Source: Chloranthus sessilifolius (taxonomy: Eukaryota > Streptophyta > Magnoliopsida > Chloranthales > Chloranthaceae). Taken from it: a stretch of DNA of 64,000 bases. Positions 54,592 through 64,000 of the stretch are shown piece by piece. The notes beneath the pieces were generated by a model. It did no database searches, was not told the origin of the DNA, and worked only from the letters and a program-made list of their open reading frames with translations. Location of the stretch: assembly GCA_021018995.1 (NCBI GenBank), contig CM037588.1:38313000-38376999 (forward strand), in the 5' to 3' direction. Position 1 is the stretch's first letter. Every line of letters begins with the position of its first letter. A program made the translations under genes and the position numbers.

Positions 54592-57305
54592 TGTTGAGCA
54601 CTGTTTTATACCATTTTATACACCTTTGAACCTGGATTTGCTAGGACCTACAGTGTTAATAACTATTTTTAAGTGTGTTTTGTAGTTAGGCAATAATATG
54701 CAACCATTCATGTAAAAGGTACCAAGAAGAGGATTTAAAGCTAAAGAGAGCTATTGTTGGATTAAATAGCAGAACAAGAGTTTCCAGCAGTTACCTATCC
54801 CTGAGCAGTGCACATTAGAGCTGCCAACCTATTCCCAAAGCATTCAAGTGCAACATGTTGAGCTGTAGCAGCCACCACCTTGAGGACTTGAGCCTACCAA
54901 AGCTGAACTAGCAATGCACATTGGCTGCACAGAAGTGCACACCTTCAGCAGCTCTAACATCTCCAAACTATTATCTTCCAGCTGCATTCCAATACAGTTG
55001 TCAAGATTAGGCAGCTACAGCAGAATGGGAACTCAAGCCAAGCAACAATGGAACCTGTCAAGAGCTGAGGTGCTAGAGTAGCAACCTGCCAATTGCTATA
55101 ATTCTATAAATTCTGGCAAGCTGTTGGAATGAACCTATCGAGTGCAGAAGTTCTATACCTGCAACAAACCTATTGAGGTTCCAAGCATATGTGCCAACTA
55201 AAACTATCGAGCAATTGGCTGGATTAGACCTGTTGAGCAAATGAGCTCCAAGCACACACCAAACCTGTCGACAGGTTTGCATGCAGAATTATCCTTGAAC
55301 CTGTCGACAACAGCATCTACATGCACCCATTAAACCTCTCAACTTGAGACTCCCCAAAGTTTCCCAACCTGTCGACTATTTAGATATCTAAACCTGATGA
55401 GTTGTAGCTACAGTAGTCCTCCTGAGAGATACTTTTATTCCATGCACCAATCCTCTCGACAGCTATTGCTGCAGCCTCTGGAACCTCTAGAAGAATAGCA
55501 ACTACCAAGTCCTCCAACCTGTCGAAGTCTTATCTTTAAACCTTTCGACTGCATGTAGCATTAATCCTCTCGACATCAAACACCTCAACTCCAAACTTGT
55601 TGACATGTACCTTTGAACCTACAACATCCTCTCAAAGAGCAGCTTCCCACTCTCAGCATACATCTCGACTGGTTCAGCTTCCAAGCTCTAATCCTGTCAA
55701 CCAATTTGAGCCCTTTAACCTGTCGACTACTCAACCTCCCATTACAACCTATCGACAGGATATTGCAGTAGCCCATCTCTACTAACCTCATGACACCTTC
55801 AACTTCCTTGCACCTATACTCAATCATCTCAGGTAGTCCAGCCTTGCACTCCTGCCGACACCTTGCAAGCAGCTGTTCAAGAGCCATTAATTTCAAACAG
55901 CAACAATGCTATTTTGGGGAACTAGGTAGCCAATAGGATGGGGAAGTTGTGAATAATCTTAGCAGTTCAAGCAAATATTTTAGGTGTGCAGCTGAAGCTA
56001 TTGTTAGGTTTCATTGACAAAATATCAATAGGATGGCAGGGGTATTTTGGGGCAGCCAGAGTAATTATTTTGTGGACATTTTCAGCAGATTGGTGCAATT
56101 ATCTAAGGAGTGCAGTTGGAAATATTAAGGGACAGCAGGGTAGTTTTGGAAACTCCAAAATAGGGGTAGCTGCACATGGGCAAGACTAGCTGATTGTATG
56201 AAGGTTTCAGCAAAAAATGTTAATGGTTGGCAAGGGCAGAGTTGGGAACTCCAAAGCATCAAATTTTCTCCTCTGATTGGTTGCAATCCAAAGCACACAG
56301 ATCACTGCAAATGTATAAATAGAACTCCTTGCTGCTATAACTTCTCAGCAAGGAATCCATGGAATAGTTGTAGTTCTCCATAGCACATTTAGGTTTAGTT
56401 TTTAGTTTTATTTTTCCTTTTTCTCTTCCCCCTTCTCTCCCTAATCCAGCATGTTGGATTAGAACTAAATAAGCAGTCCAGATCTATTTTGTAATTGTAT
56501 TTTAAAAGTTTCAAAGCTTTGTGAATAGATTGATGTTGCACAAGATTGCAGATCTGAGCTCAAGAGCTGTAAGATTACAGTGATTGTGGATTTTAAAGGT
56601 GATTCTAATCTATATTTCACTTTTTCGTATTTGATTTTCCTGGATTAGATATTCCTATGAGTGCCATCCAGAAATGGGGAGGTGGTAGCTTGGCATCTGC
56701 AACATCTACAATGGTTAGCCTATTCTAATCGAGATCAATGGATTGGAATAATCTCTGGGATGGTCTATGACCATTCGAGTAGACAGATCATAGCCTTAGG
56801 ATTGCTTCAATTCTCTGGTTAAGATTGGATTCTTATACCTTGCGTCTGTCCGGGGAACCTGGGGAGCTGGTAGCCAGATGGAGGATTGTAACAAGTTAGT
56901 TCTATACAATGCCTTTGATTCGATTAATTTACAATGAGAACCAATCCCTGGCTGCCTATTTCCCACCATTTGATCTTTATTTTACCATCCATCTTCCTCC
57001 ATCTTTTAGATTTAGTTTTATAATTCTGTTTTATAGATTAATTAGATCTAGTGACACCCAAAAAGCTCTTTCTTCTTAGAATTACCAGATCTGTAGCCAG
57101 ATCTAGAGGTCTACTATACACCTTCTAGGTTTAGATCACTACTCCCTGTGGGACAAACTCTTACTTATCAAAACTTGCTACAATGGATCCTTTATCTTGC
57201 AGGTCTAGGATATTTTAATTGTGCTGAATCCATTCTTTTATTTTACTTTGATTTTTTTTTTCTTATCATTACATAATAAATCAGCACACTGAAAATCTCC
57301 CACCA
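54592..57305 (+). mobile_element. Solo Athila-type LTR in Ogre-2 gag
   Basis: It starts TGTTGAGCACTG and ends CTCCCACCA. Five-base duplications CAAGG (54587-54591) and CGAGG (57306-57310) flank it, with one mismatch. It is 2714 bases long, longer than the Athila-A and Athila-B LTRs, but shares their start, the TATAAATAG box and the end region (CTGTGGGACAAACTC, AAACTTGCTACAATGG). From about 55130 to 55760 it has the TCGA motif array, with 12 TCGA and the perfect 18-base palindrome AAACCTGTCGACAGGTTT at 55261-55278. No internal region is present, so I infer recombination between two LTRs. The gag of Ogre-2 continues on both sides. Confidence 0.85.
56314..56322 (+). promoter_or_regulatory. TATA box of the solo LTR
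   Basis: TATAAATAG, identical to the box in both Athila-B LTRs, followed by AACTCCTTGC. It lies about 1.72 kb into the LTR, after the motif array. Confidence 0.6.
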
Positions 57306-58060
57306 CGAGGTTATGTTATTATTGGGCTTGGTGTTGGCAATGTTCTAGCCCCTGTTCTCTTCTCGTTCCTTTATTATGAAAACCTTCTAACCCCACTGGC
57401 TCCACTCAATACATTTTTTTTCAGGCGACCTTCCTTGATGGCATCTTCACATCGATTGGCATTCCTTACTAGATTAGCAAAGTTGGACTGCTGCTGGTAC
57501 ACTAAAATGTCTGAGATCATTGGTAGGGTATTTTTGAAAATCATTTCTATTTGTTCATCATCAGGTATCCTATTTCTAACCTGAGCTGCAAGTGCTCTCC
57601 AACTCCCCAAATAGTCGCTAAAGGTCTCATTCGGGTTCTGTTTCAATCGGGCCAAGTCTGACTTATGCGGTTCAATGACTATATTATAGACATAATGTTC
57701 CTAAAATAAGTGCGTCAAATCCTTCCTAGTTTTCATCATAGATGGTTCCAAAGATGTAAACCATCTCAAGGTCAGACCGATTAAACTCTTCTAAGAGACC
57801 TTTATCAGTAACCTTTCATCCCCTCCATATTCGCCCATGTCCCCACAGTAGGACTTGAGGTGTGCAATAGGATTGTCTGTGTCGTTGTACTTATCAAAAG
57901 TTGACATTTTAAATTTTGGAGGCAAGGGACCTCAACAAACAAACATAAATTTGTGAAGTCCATGGCGTGGATTTCAGCACCACCCATTTTCAACAACTGC
58001 TTATGTATTTTGTTTAACTGCTCTTTCAACTGCTCTGACTCCTTGGATATGGGGGCCCCT
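57306..58060 (-). pseudogene. gag: Ogre-2 gag core
   Basis: The frame at 57655-57374 has MARLKQNPNETFSDYLGSWR and RNRIPDDEQIEMIFKNTLP, then NLVRNANRCEDAI. This is the best gag core stretch in the window and is readable without stops. Upstream lie GGAEIHAMDFTNLCLF (about 57980) and QLNKIHKQLLKM. The N-terminal part is separated by a frame change near 57800. Confidence 0.82.
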
Positions 58061-59876
58061 TTCTCGGCAGTTGGTTGGACTTCACTTTGGGCTACCAGGG
58101 GTGGGCAATTATAGGAGGAGGGTTAGGGCTGGTCAATGCCCCAGCATAGGCTCTACTATTCCTAATCTCGTCCACTTCATACTGCTGGTCTACATAGGGT
58201 GCAGTTGGGGCGAGATTCTCTTGTTGGTGTTGCATGGACTGGATGGGAAAAGCATGAGTGTGAGTTGGGTGAGTCCATTGGGGATGAGGGAAGGTTTGTT
58301 GGATGATGGGATAAGTGGAAGTTAGATTTTTAAGTGGGGCCTGATGAGGCCATTGGGCCGGGGAAAAGGCTTGAAACTAACTTTTGGATGTTGGGATATG
58401 GGTGAATTGGGGTTTATGTAAGGCATGGGTTTGAGCTGGGTATGAGGGTTGTTAATGGCTAAAATTTTGGAGGAATTGTGAAGGGTATGGGTGTGAGGCT
58501 CTAAGGTTTTGTTGGGCTTGGGTTTAGGCTATGAAGCCTTGGGAGGGTTGGGATATGAAGGTTTTGCCCATGGGTCCTTGGGAAGCTTGGGCCACAAAGC
58601 CTTGGTCATGATAGGTGTGGCCCGGGGGGCCTTGGTGGGTTTAGGTCATGGCCCATTGATGGGTTTGGGCCATGGGCATTTAATGGATTTGGGCCATGGG
58701 CCCTTGGTGGGTCTGGGTCATGGACTCTTGGTGGGTCTGGCCCATTGGGCCTTGGTGAGTCTGGGCCATGGGCCCTAGATGGGTCTGGGTCATTGGGCCT
58801 TGATGGATCTAGGCTATGGGCCCCTGGTGGGTCTGGGCCATGGTCCTTAGTGTGTCTGGGCCTTGGGCCCTTGGTGGGTATGGGTCATGGGGTTTTGTGC
58901 CATGGGGGTTTGGGCCATTGGGCCTTGGGACATGGGGGAAATGGGGGTTTGGGCCATTTGGCCTTGGGACATATGAGAAATGGGGGTTTGGATAGTGTGG
59001 ATGATGGGGGTCATGGGGGAGTGAGGTCTGGAGGCTTGATAGGGTATGAGAGGGATCCATCGATGTGTGGTGTGGATGAGAGGAGGTGTGTTGGGAGGCC
59101 TTTCACTTATTGTAGGTTTGGAACATCTCCTCCATCATGGCCATGGAAGGGAGATCGGATGGAGATGGGTTATTTGATGGTTGGAGGGGTATGGATGGGG
59201 TGTGTGAAGAGGAAAAATTGGGCAAGGCCCTGGTAAAATCCGGCATGACCCGGGTGAGGTGTGGGATATCGGGTGGATTGGAGAAATAAGATGGGAATTG
59301 GTGGATGGATTGGGCATGTATGGGGCGTGGAGGTGGAGAATGAGAGAGGAAGATTGGTCATGGTTTTGAAAAAGATGGGCATGACTGGGGATGTGTGGGG
59401 GATTGGATGTGGTATGGAGGGATGTGGGTCGATCGGGTTGGGCAGACGAAAAATAGGGTATGTTGGTTAAGGTAGAGGATGGGTATTGAACAGGTGTGAA
59501 AGGAAAGTGAGATGGGTTGGAGATGGCCATGGATGAAGGCATAGCTTGGGAAAATGACAAGAAATTTAGATTTTGGGTATTTTGGAAAGTGGTGAAAGGG
59601 AAAATAGGGGCACCGAATGGGCAGGTTATGGTGGGGGTTGATTGGGCAAGGGGGTGGAAGTAAAGGCTTCTTCGATATGAGAATGGGTTGGAGAATGTGG
59701 TAGGGATGAGTTGGGATCGGCATAAGCTGGGTCCACAGTCCACGACATATCTCGGTATCAGGTCGGGTACGGGTGCCTTGGATGGGGCCCGTAAAGCTTC
59801 CTCCTTCTTCCCCTACGGGATGACGGAGGGTACGATGATGCCATTGTGTTGGCACCAATCAAGACTCTATTTTTAG
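58061..59876 (-). pseudogene. Proline-rich N-terminal part of Ogre-2 gag
   Basis: This is the counterpart of 38191-39676. The frames at 59858-59358 and 59743-59135 are rich in Pro, Ser, His and Thr (SNPPHIPSHAHLFQ, SPIHPISHTSPGSCRI). They lead into the eight-residue repeat block at 58590-58910. The start is uncertain: at 59870 a piece VLIGANTMASSYPPSSRRG-like can be read, but no safe ATG is seen. No known domain. Confidence 0.55.
58590..58910 (-). repeat. Coding tandem repeat of 24 bases in Ogre-2 gag
   Basis: About twelve units share GGGCCATGGGCCCTTGGTGG on the + strand. On the - strand they read MAQTHQGP with variations. The block is longer than in Ogre-1. Confidence 0.72.
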
Positions 59877-61166
59877 GTTTTCTATTTTTTTATTTTTAAA
59901 ATTTTTATAAGTGAAAAGAAATGAGGATTTTGGGGCCTTTTGAATACCCTTCTCGAGTGGCTCTCGTACCATAAATAGGTCCCGCGGTAAAGGTTCTGAA
60001 CTGCTTCGAAATAATTAAAGGAAAATTCCTTAATCTATTGAAGGCACAAAAACTAATGCAAATAACTCGATCTCCCAAAATGAATAAAAAAGAAGTTACC
60101 TTCTTTTGACCAGCGAGGGTGTATTGGGTGTCGAAAGTTGCGGGGCATAAACAAAGGCACTAAACACAATGATCGGGGAGTTCGGGATGTGAAGCAGGCC
60201 ACCAGATTCGGGTTGCTGCTATGTACCCAAAGCTAGCGCAACTATTAGGTGCGCCACACCAAAAAATCCCCCTTTTTATGCTAGCACAACTAATAGATGC
60301 GCCAGTGTAAATTTGAGGATTTTTAGCTTAGCGCAACTATTAGTGACGCCAAGCAAAAATTGGGTTTCAGATTGTTTGACAGCAGTAGTTCCAGCCTGAA
60401 ATGAGTCTCCTAATTGTTTTTTTTAGAAGTTGGGCTTCCGAGGATTGACTGTTCTAATGATACGTCTCTTTCGTCACAGATCCTAAGGGTTTAGAGGCCA
60501 AATTGGGTTCACTATCACTCTCTTTTTCCCGAGTTTTAAGTTTGGTAACGAGAAGGTTACCCACTCGATATATCTCAAGTGCAAGCACTTTTCTCAGGTA
60601 CTAGGTGGGCTGGGACTTTTTCGGATCATCACCACTAGGGGCTACTGTTGTACTAAGACCCGGGAGTTTGTATGTGGGCCTAAATAACCTGGAAAATCTA
60701 TCTCACAAATATCAATTTAAATCTCCTTTGTTGGTTCAATTTTATTTTTCACTTTTAAGGAAATTTTCTTAAGTTCAAAGACCGGGGTGATGATCCCGTG
60801 CCGCCTCTATGGGCCGGCGTTCACTAGTGGAATATGATTGCGAAATTAAAAGTGCAAGTAGGCCCGCCAAACGATTAAGGCACTTGAAATGACAAAAATA
60901 TAAGAAATTTAAATGACAATGCACAAGTAGACTTGCTGATCAGCTAAGGTTCTTGAAATGACAGAAACGTAAAGAAATTGAATGACAATGTGCAAGTAGG
61001 CCCGCCAAACGGCTAAGGCTCGTAAATGATGTAAAAGTAGAGGTAAGTAAAATGATGTAATCGGAAGGGTGAGTAAAAATAAATAGTAAAAATAAAAAAA
61101 TAGCAATAAAAGATTAGTAAATCAAAAATAAAGAGGTCAAGTTCAAGGAGAAGCTCTACTAGCTAG
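59877..61166 (-). other. Untranslated leader of Ogre-2 with three palindromes and tandem repeats
   Basis: Palindromes lie at 60233-60256, 60281-60305 and 60326-60354; their starts are 48 and 45 bases apart. On the - strand the second is followed by CATAAAAAGGGGG, a TATA-like string. Three units of the leader repeat (AAGTAGGCCCGCCAAACG) lie at 60855-61040. The stretch at 60450-60700 is well conserved with Ogre-1, without a coding frame. Confidence 0.6.
60855..61040. repeat. Leader tandem repeat, Ogre-2, unit about 62-66 bases
   Basis: Three units with GTAGGCCCGCCAAACGGCTA, a GAAATGACA piece and GAAATTGAATGACAATG. The middle unit is the most diverged (AGTAGACTTGCTGATCAGCT). Confidence 0.72.
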
Positions 61167-61184
61167 TCCCCAGCAGAGTCGCCA
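61167..61184 (-). other. Primer binding site of Ogre-2
   Basis: The - strand reads TGGCGACTCTGCTGGGGA, two bases after the 5' LTR end. This is the undamaged form of the site in Ogre-1. Confidence 0.87.
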
Positions 61185-61186
61185 TC

Positions 61187-62737
61187 TGTGCAACCGTGGG
61201 ATTTGTGATGATCCTGCCAGGACGATGCACTCTCGAATAAAATATTTAGAGTCGCCACCCAAAGCTTTTGGTATCCCGATAAACCTAGATAATTTTATAA
61301 GCACCGAAGTACCACAAATATGACTCTGAATCTGGTCTATGCCAAAGGCTCTTCGGTAGGGGCTTCGGTTAGCGATTGAGAAGGTGTTAGACACCCAATC
61401 AACCCGCTTAATGCGATCTCTACTTATGGCCAAAACAAAAATAATATAAAAGAAAAGAAAAAGGCTTTCTCTTGCCCAAAGGGTCTTAAAATCCTATTTG
61501 TGCCCCTCCATTCCTACCAAAAATTCAATGGCATAACGACACAAATGGGAGGATAGAGGAATAACCGAGGAGGTAGAGGAATAGAGGGGAGAGCCGGAGC
61601 TCTTGAGCCCTTGTTGCGTCGCTGTGGAGCCTTGTATTGGCTTGCTTCAGTAAAATTTTGAAGGCTTGTATGATGAGAAATGGGGTTCTAACACCTAGGG
61701 CTTGATAGCTAAGAGGTAGAGAGGGAAGGCTAGGGGGTAACACACACCTAACCTAGAGCTTTTTGGTGAAATGCTAAGGTCTAAAGAAAGTTTTTAAGTT
61801 CTGAAATTTGTATGGGAGTGGTGCACTAAAGGAGAGAGAGAAGGGATTCCTTAATCTCTTAATTACAAAATTTTTTAAGCCTTTGTAAAGGGAGGGGTGC
61901 CTCTCTATTAATAGGAAAAAGAGAGATTAGGAGGGTGTTTAAAAGCTAATTTGGATTAACAATTAGGTAATCTAGCCATCTAAGGTTAACTAGGGTTTTT
62001 GGAGCCTTAAAAAGTGTGAAGAGTTGCTCCAATGGTGGATGACAGGGTGGGGCTTTAAACCACTTAAGGGGTTGCACATAGATAGCAAATGGGTGCAACA
62101 TAACTAGTAAAATATACCCTAAAGGTCAAGATGGTCAACAAGTCAAACCCCATTCTCGAAATTCGAGGTAAAAACTTAGGTTCACTGTTCATATGCCTGG
62201 CGCAACTATGAGTTGCGCCATGCATATGTATAGTAATACAGTGGTGCCACAGTGCTGGAAGTTGGCTGCCCACGGGGGGACCCACCTTAATGCTCGCGCA
62301 ACTATTAGTTGTGCCAAATCCCCAGGGGGTTCAATTGATTTTACCATTCTGCCCCTACACTTCAAAATGCGAGATCTTCTTGTGTACAGCTCCGATTGGG
62401 GTGATTCTTAACCTGTTGGAAAGCTGAGGACATTTACTTTTCAATAGTATGAGATTCGATCATAGTATAAGGTCACAGCTAGTCTCAGTACACCACTCTT
62501 CATCCATTGCTCAGGAAAGCTAGGTTTAGGTTTGGAATGGGTTCTAAGGGTCAGGATGGGTTTCTAAGGGTTCAGGAAGGTTCCTAAGGGATTTAGAATG
62601 ATTTCTAAGGGTTTGGAATGATTCCTAAAGTTTTGAAAAGGTTCCTAAGGGTTTTATACATGCCATCAAAAGCTCGGAGATGCACCTCTCTCGAAATTTG
62701 TTTCGATCGAGCCTTGGGCCAATTTTGTGTATCTACA
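61187..62737 (-). repeat. 5' LTR of Ogre-2
   Basis: On the - strand it starts TGTAGATACACAAAATTGGC and ends GGTTGCACA. It is 1551 bases long and can be aligned with both Ogre-1 LTRs along its length, at lower similarity than those two to each other. Palindromes lie at 62197-62220 and 62293-62317. The base after its right end begins Athila-A sequence, so this edge is an original insertion boundary. Confidence 0.9.
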
Positions 62738-64000
62738 CTCATGCTTTTATCAAGCCTTTCCTTCCTACAAGGAGAAGGCTTTGATGGAGGAAATGAGGCC
62801 TGTTGTATAGTTAATGTCCTTGTTGAATGAAATGGGTTGAGGAGGGTAAAATTATGAACTTTTGACTGAGGAGGCACCCACCCATGTGTTCCCTCACCCT
62901 TCTTTTGATTGCCCACCTACTACGGAGCTGTAGCTGCTCCCTGAATATCTCATGCAACTGTCAACTATTGAATGGAAGAATTCAGGTTTGATGCAAATGC
63001 AAAGGTATGACCTTTCATTTTTTTTATTATAGTTCCTTCCATTTCAGGTGAGATCTAGATGGGGTAACCAAAATTTCTGTCATTCATGCACCCCCATCCA
63101 AACTGTTGTGTAAATATTTTTTTTGGGTGATCTGATTTTGTATGAATCTTGCTTTTGAATGTGTGCCATTAATGCTGATAATTCCTTACCATCATTTAGA
63201 TTCGTACTCAGATCATGTGTAGGTAGTTGTGTTTATGATTTTTCTGTTTTAGGTGTTTAGTTTAGTTAATGTTTCTATATACTTGCTTTTTTTAGTGTAA
63301 TTTCTGCTGTAGATAGTTGTTGTTTTAGGAATTTGCTTAATTGCTTTGTTTTCTTACTTGTCATTGTCTATATATTACATTTTTCTCCTTCTTTGTATAA
63401 AATTCTGCAATTTTTCAGCTTAGTTTTATGTTGTAATTTACTTAGTTTTGCTGTTATAAACACTGCTGCCCCTATACATGTCTGTTGGAAATAGTGAGGA
63501 CACTATTTACCTTAGGTTTGGGGGTATGGAAGGGTAGACTAGCCAATAGAATAGTTAATTCTAGCGCAGCAGTGTGAGGAAAATTGAGATGAATAAAGTC
63601 AATTCCCACCTAACCAAGTGAAAATGAGGAAATTTAAAAATTTTGCAGACTTTTTAAAACTGAAAATTTTAAAAATTTAGTACCACCATGAAGCTAATAT
63701 CAAGAAATTTTTTTTAATTGATACTTAGTGAACTAGAGAGGGGAGAAAAAGGTAGAAATACACTCCATGGGTTAATTTGAGGACCATACCCAATGAGATT
63801 TGGGTCTATCAAATTTCTTTTGAAGAGTATTTTTGGCATTTTTTCTGCTCTAAGGTTTGATTGACTCAACACTTTTCACTAGAAGCTAGGCACCTCCAAA
63901 TTGAAGTTGATTGACAGCACTCATGACACTAAGGAGATGATCTAAGGCTTTCATTTGGACAGTTTAAGTTTAAAATTTCTATCCATTAAACTGCCCTTGT
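62738..64000 (+). mobile_element. Athila-A segment 3, zone before its 3' LTR
   Basis: This matches the 3' part of Athila-B read on the - strand. AGTGAGGACACT and AGGTTTGGGGGTATGG at 63490-63530 correspond to 14955-14995. ACCATACCCAATGAGATTTG and TTCTGCTCTAAGGTTTGATT at 63785-63870 correspond to 14650-14720. TCACTAGAAGCTAGGCACCT and ACAGCACTCATGA at 63877-63930 correspond to 14570-14630. Coding sequence is not evident, though 62738-62990 may be the tail of an env-like frame. The true 3' LTR must lie beyond 64000. Confidence 0.82.

Larger units (their letters stand above)
43588..62737 (-). mobile_element. Ogre-2, truncated at its 3' end
   Basis: A second Ogre/Tat element in the same orientation as Ogre-1 and with the same order of parts. 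Its 5' LTR, leader, gag, protease, RT, second RNase H, integrase and both antisense genes can be followed. It lacks the 3' LTR, the polypurine tract and the first three exons of the mobile-domain gene. The left edge falls at the start of exon 4 (compare 10035 in Ogre-1). The right edge is the normal LTR end, next to Athila-A sequence. Without the solo LTR it is about 16.4 kb. Confidence 0.9.

Noticed and set aside
58509..59236. + strand glycine-rich repeat proteins
   Set aside because: They mirror the 24-base repeat of gag, which codes on the - strand. The - strand frame fits the gag position and the Ogre-1 copy.

Overview
The window is repetitive plant DNA. I see no host gene, tRNA or rRNA. 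Everything I can name is part of a Ty3/gypsy (Metaviridae-type) LTR retrotransposon. The families are Athila-like elements, with a tRNA-Asp-type primer binding site close to TGGCGCCGTTGCCGGGGA and LTRs of 2.0 to 2.7 kb, and Ogre/Tat-like elements, with primer binding site TGGCGACTCTGCTGGGGA, LTRs of about 1.5 kb, a second RNase H and an intron between protease and RT. This mix points to a seed plant, most likely a flowering plant with a large genome. The species cannot be told from the sequence.

Layout: the elements are nested like Russian dolls. Athila-A (+ strand) is the outer frame: 623-5175, resuming at 42089-43587 and again at 62738-64000, where the window ends before its 3' LTR. Ogre-1 (- strand, 5176-42088) sits in Athila-A with a perfect ATTGG target duplication. 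Athila-B (- strand, 11002-27347) sits in Ogre-1. Ogre-2 (- strand, 43588-62737) also sits in Athila-A; it keeps its 5' LTR but has lost its 3' LTR in a deletion that also removed the Athila-A integrase region. A solo Athila-type LTR (54592-57305) sits in the gag of Ogre-2. By hand count the Ogre-1 LTRs differ by about 16 % over 245 bases and the Athila-B LTRs by about 9 % over 345, which agrees with the nesting order.

Each Ogre copy carries the usual gag-protease-(intron)-RT-RNase H-second RNase H-integrase set on its sense (-) strand. Between integrase and 3' LTR it also carries two genes on the opposite strand. One is a multi-exon gene with a plant mobile domain (8751-11001 plus 27353-27479; second copy 43592-44763). 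The other is an intronless gene of about 508 codons resembling the plant family called DUF7745, with a coiled-coil tail (28128-29651; second copy 45417-46935). All coding regions are broken by nonsense codons, frameshifts or deletions, so no copy looks autonomous.

The most unusual signal is a palindrome of about 25 bases (arm TTGGCGCAACTA, one central base, then the reverse complement). I find 18 copies, all in Ogre DNA. They come in pairs or triples spaced 45-49 bases outside the LTRs and 96-97 bases inside the LTRs. They lie in each LTR, in each 5' leader, and upstream of the antisense genes. This looks like one cis-regulatory module shared by the sense and antisense transcription units of the element. 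The Athila LTRs carry a different kind of signal: dense arrays of short palindromic motifs (core TCGA in Athila-B and the solo LTR). One such array is repeated inside Athila-B just upstream of the env-like reading frame.
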